A stretch of 5,463 nucleotides of DNA from Peptococcaceae bacterium. Lineage in GTDB: Bacteria; Bacillota; Peptococcia; Peptococcales; Peptococcaceae. Position numbers and translations under genes: made by a program. The notes under the pieces were generated by a model. That model did no database searches. It worked only from the letters and a program-made list of their open reading frames with translations, and was not told the DNA's origin. This document shows, piece after piece, positions 5,463 through 5,463 of the stretch (position 1 is its first letter; each line of letters begins with the position of its first letter). The stretch is taken from positions 1-5,463 of the forward strand of contig JAFNVD010000056.1 in assembly GCA_017383785.1 (NCBI GenBank), written 5' to 3'.

Positions 5463-5463
5463 G

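Overview
The window reads as part of a Firmicutes-type chromosome, and every supported gene lies on the minus strand. Base composition is moderate. Shine-Dalgarno sequences are strong (AGGAGG-like), promoters are sigma-A-like (TTGnnn-17-TATnnT), and the protein style fits the Negativicutes (for example the Phascolarctobacterium/Acidaminococcus/Megasphaera relatives). That placement is an inference from style and gene order, not from a database match.

Layout in transcription order (high to low coordinates). (1) 5462-5385 holds the C-terminal end of an unidentified, probably membrane-anchored protein, followed by a long hairpin (5347-5281) that may be its terminator. (2) A promoter at 5186-5158 drives a 90-residue hypothetical protein resembling DUF2007 (5113-4841), which ends in a clear intrinsic terminator (4803-4769). 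(3) A second promoter (4721-4693) and a roughly 100-nt leader precede a branched-chain amino acid biosynthesis operon: ilvB (acetolactate synthase catalytic subunit), ilvN (its ACT-domain regulatory subunit), ilvC (ketol-acid reductoisomerase) and a second, divergent ilvB paralogue that runs off the left edge with 386 residues visible.

The operon products act in sequence. IlvB/IlvN condense pyruvate with pyruvate or with 2-oxobutyrate to give 2-acetolactate or 2-aceto-2-hydroxybutyrate. IlvC then isomerises and reduces these to the dihydroxy acids on the way to valine, leucine and isoleucine. IlvN keeps the residues that bind valine in its E. coli relative, so feedback inhibition is likely. 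ilvB and ilvN are tightly coupled (4-nt gap). A 99-bp nested palindrome, probably a dispersed repeat, separates ilvN from ilvC.

I see no novel multi-gene system here. The points worth a second look are the two acetolactate synthase paralogues in one gene cluster, the palindromic element inside the operon, the ilvB start codon and its short overlapping leader ORF, and the unassigned small protein and hairpins at the right end.
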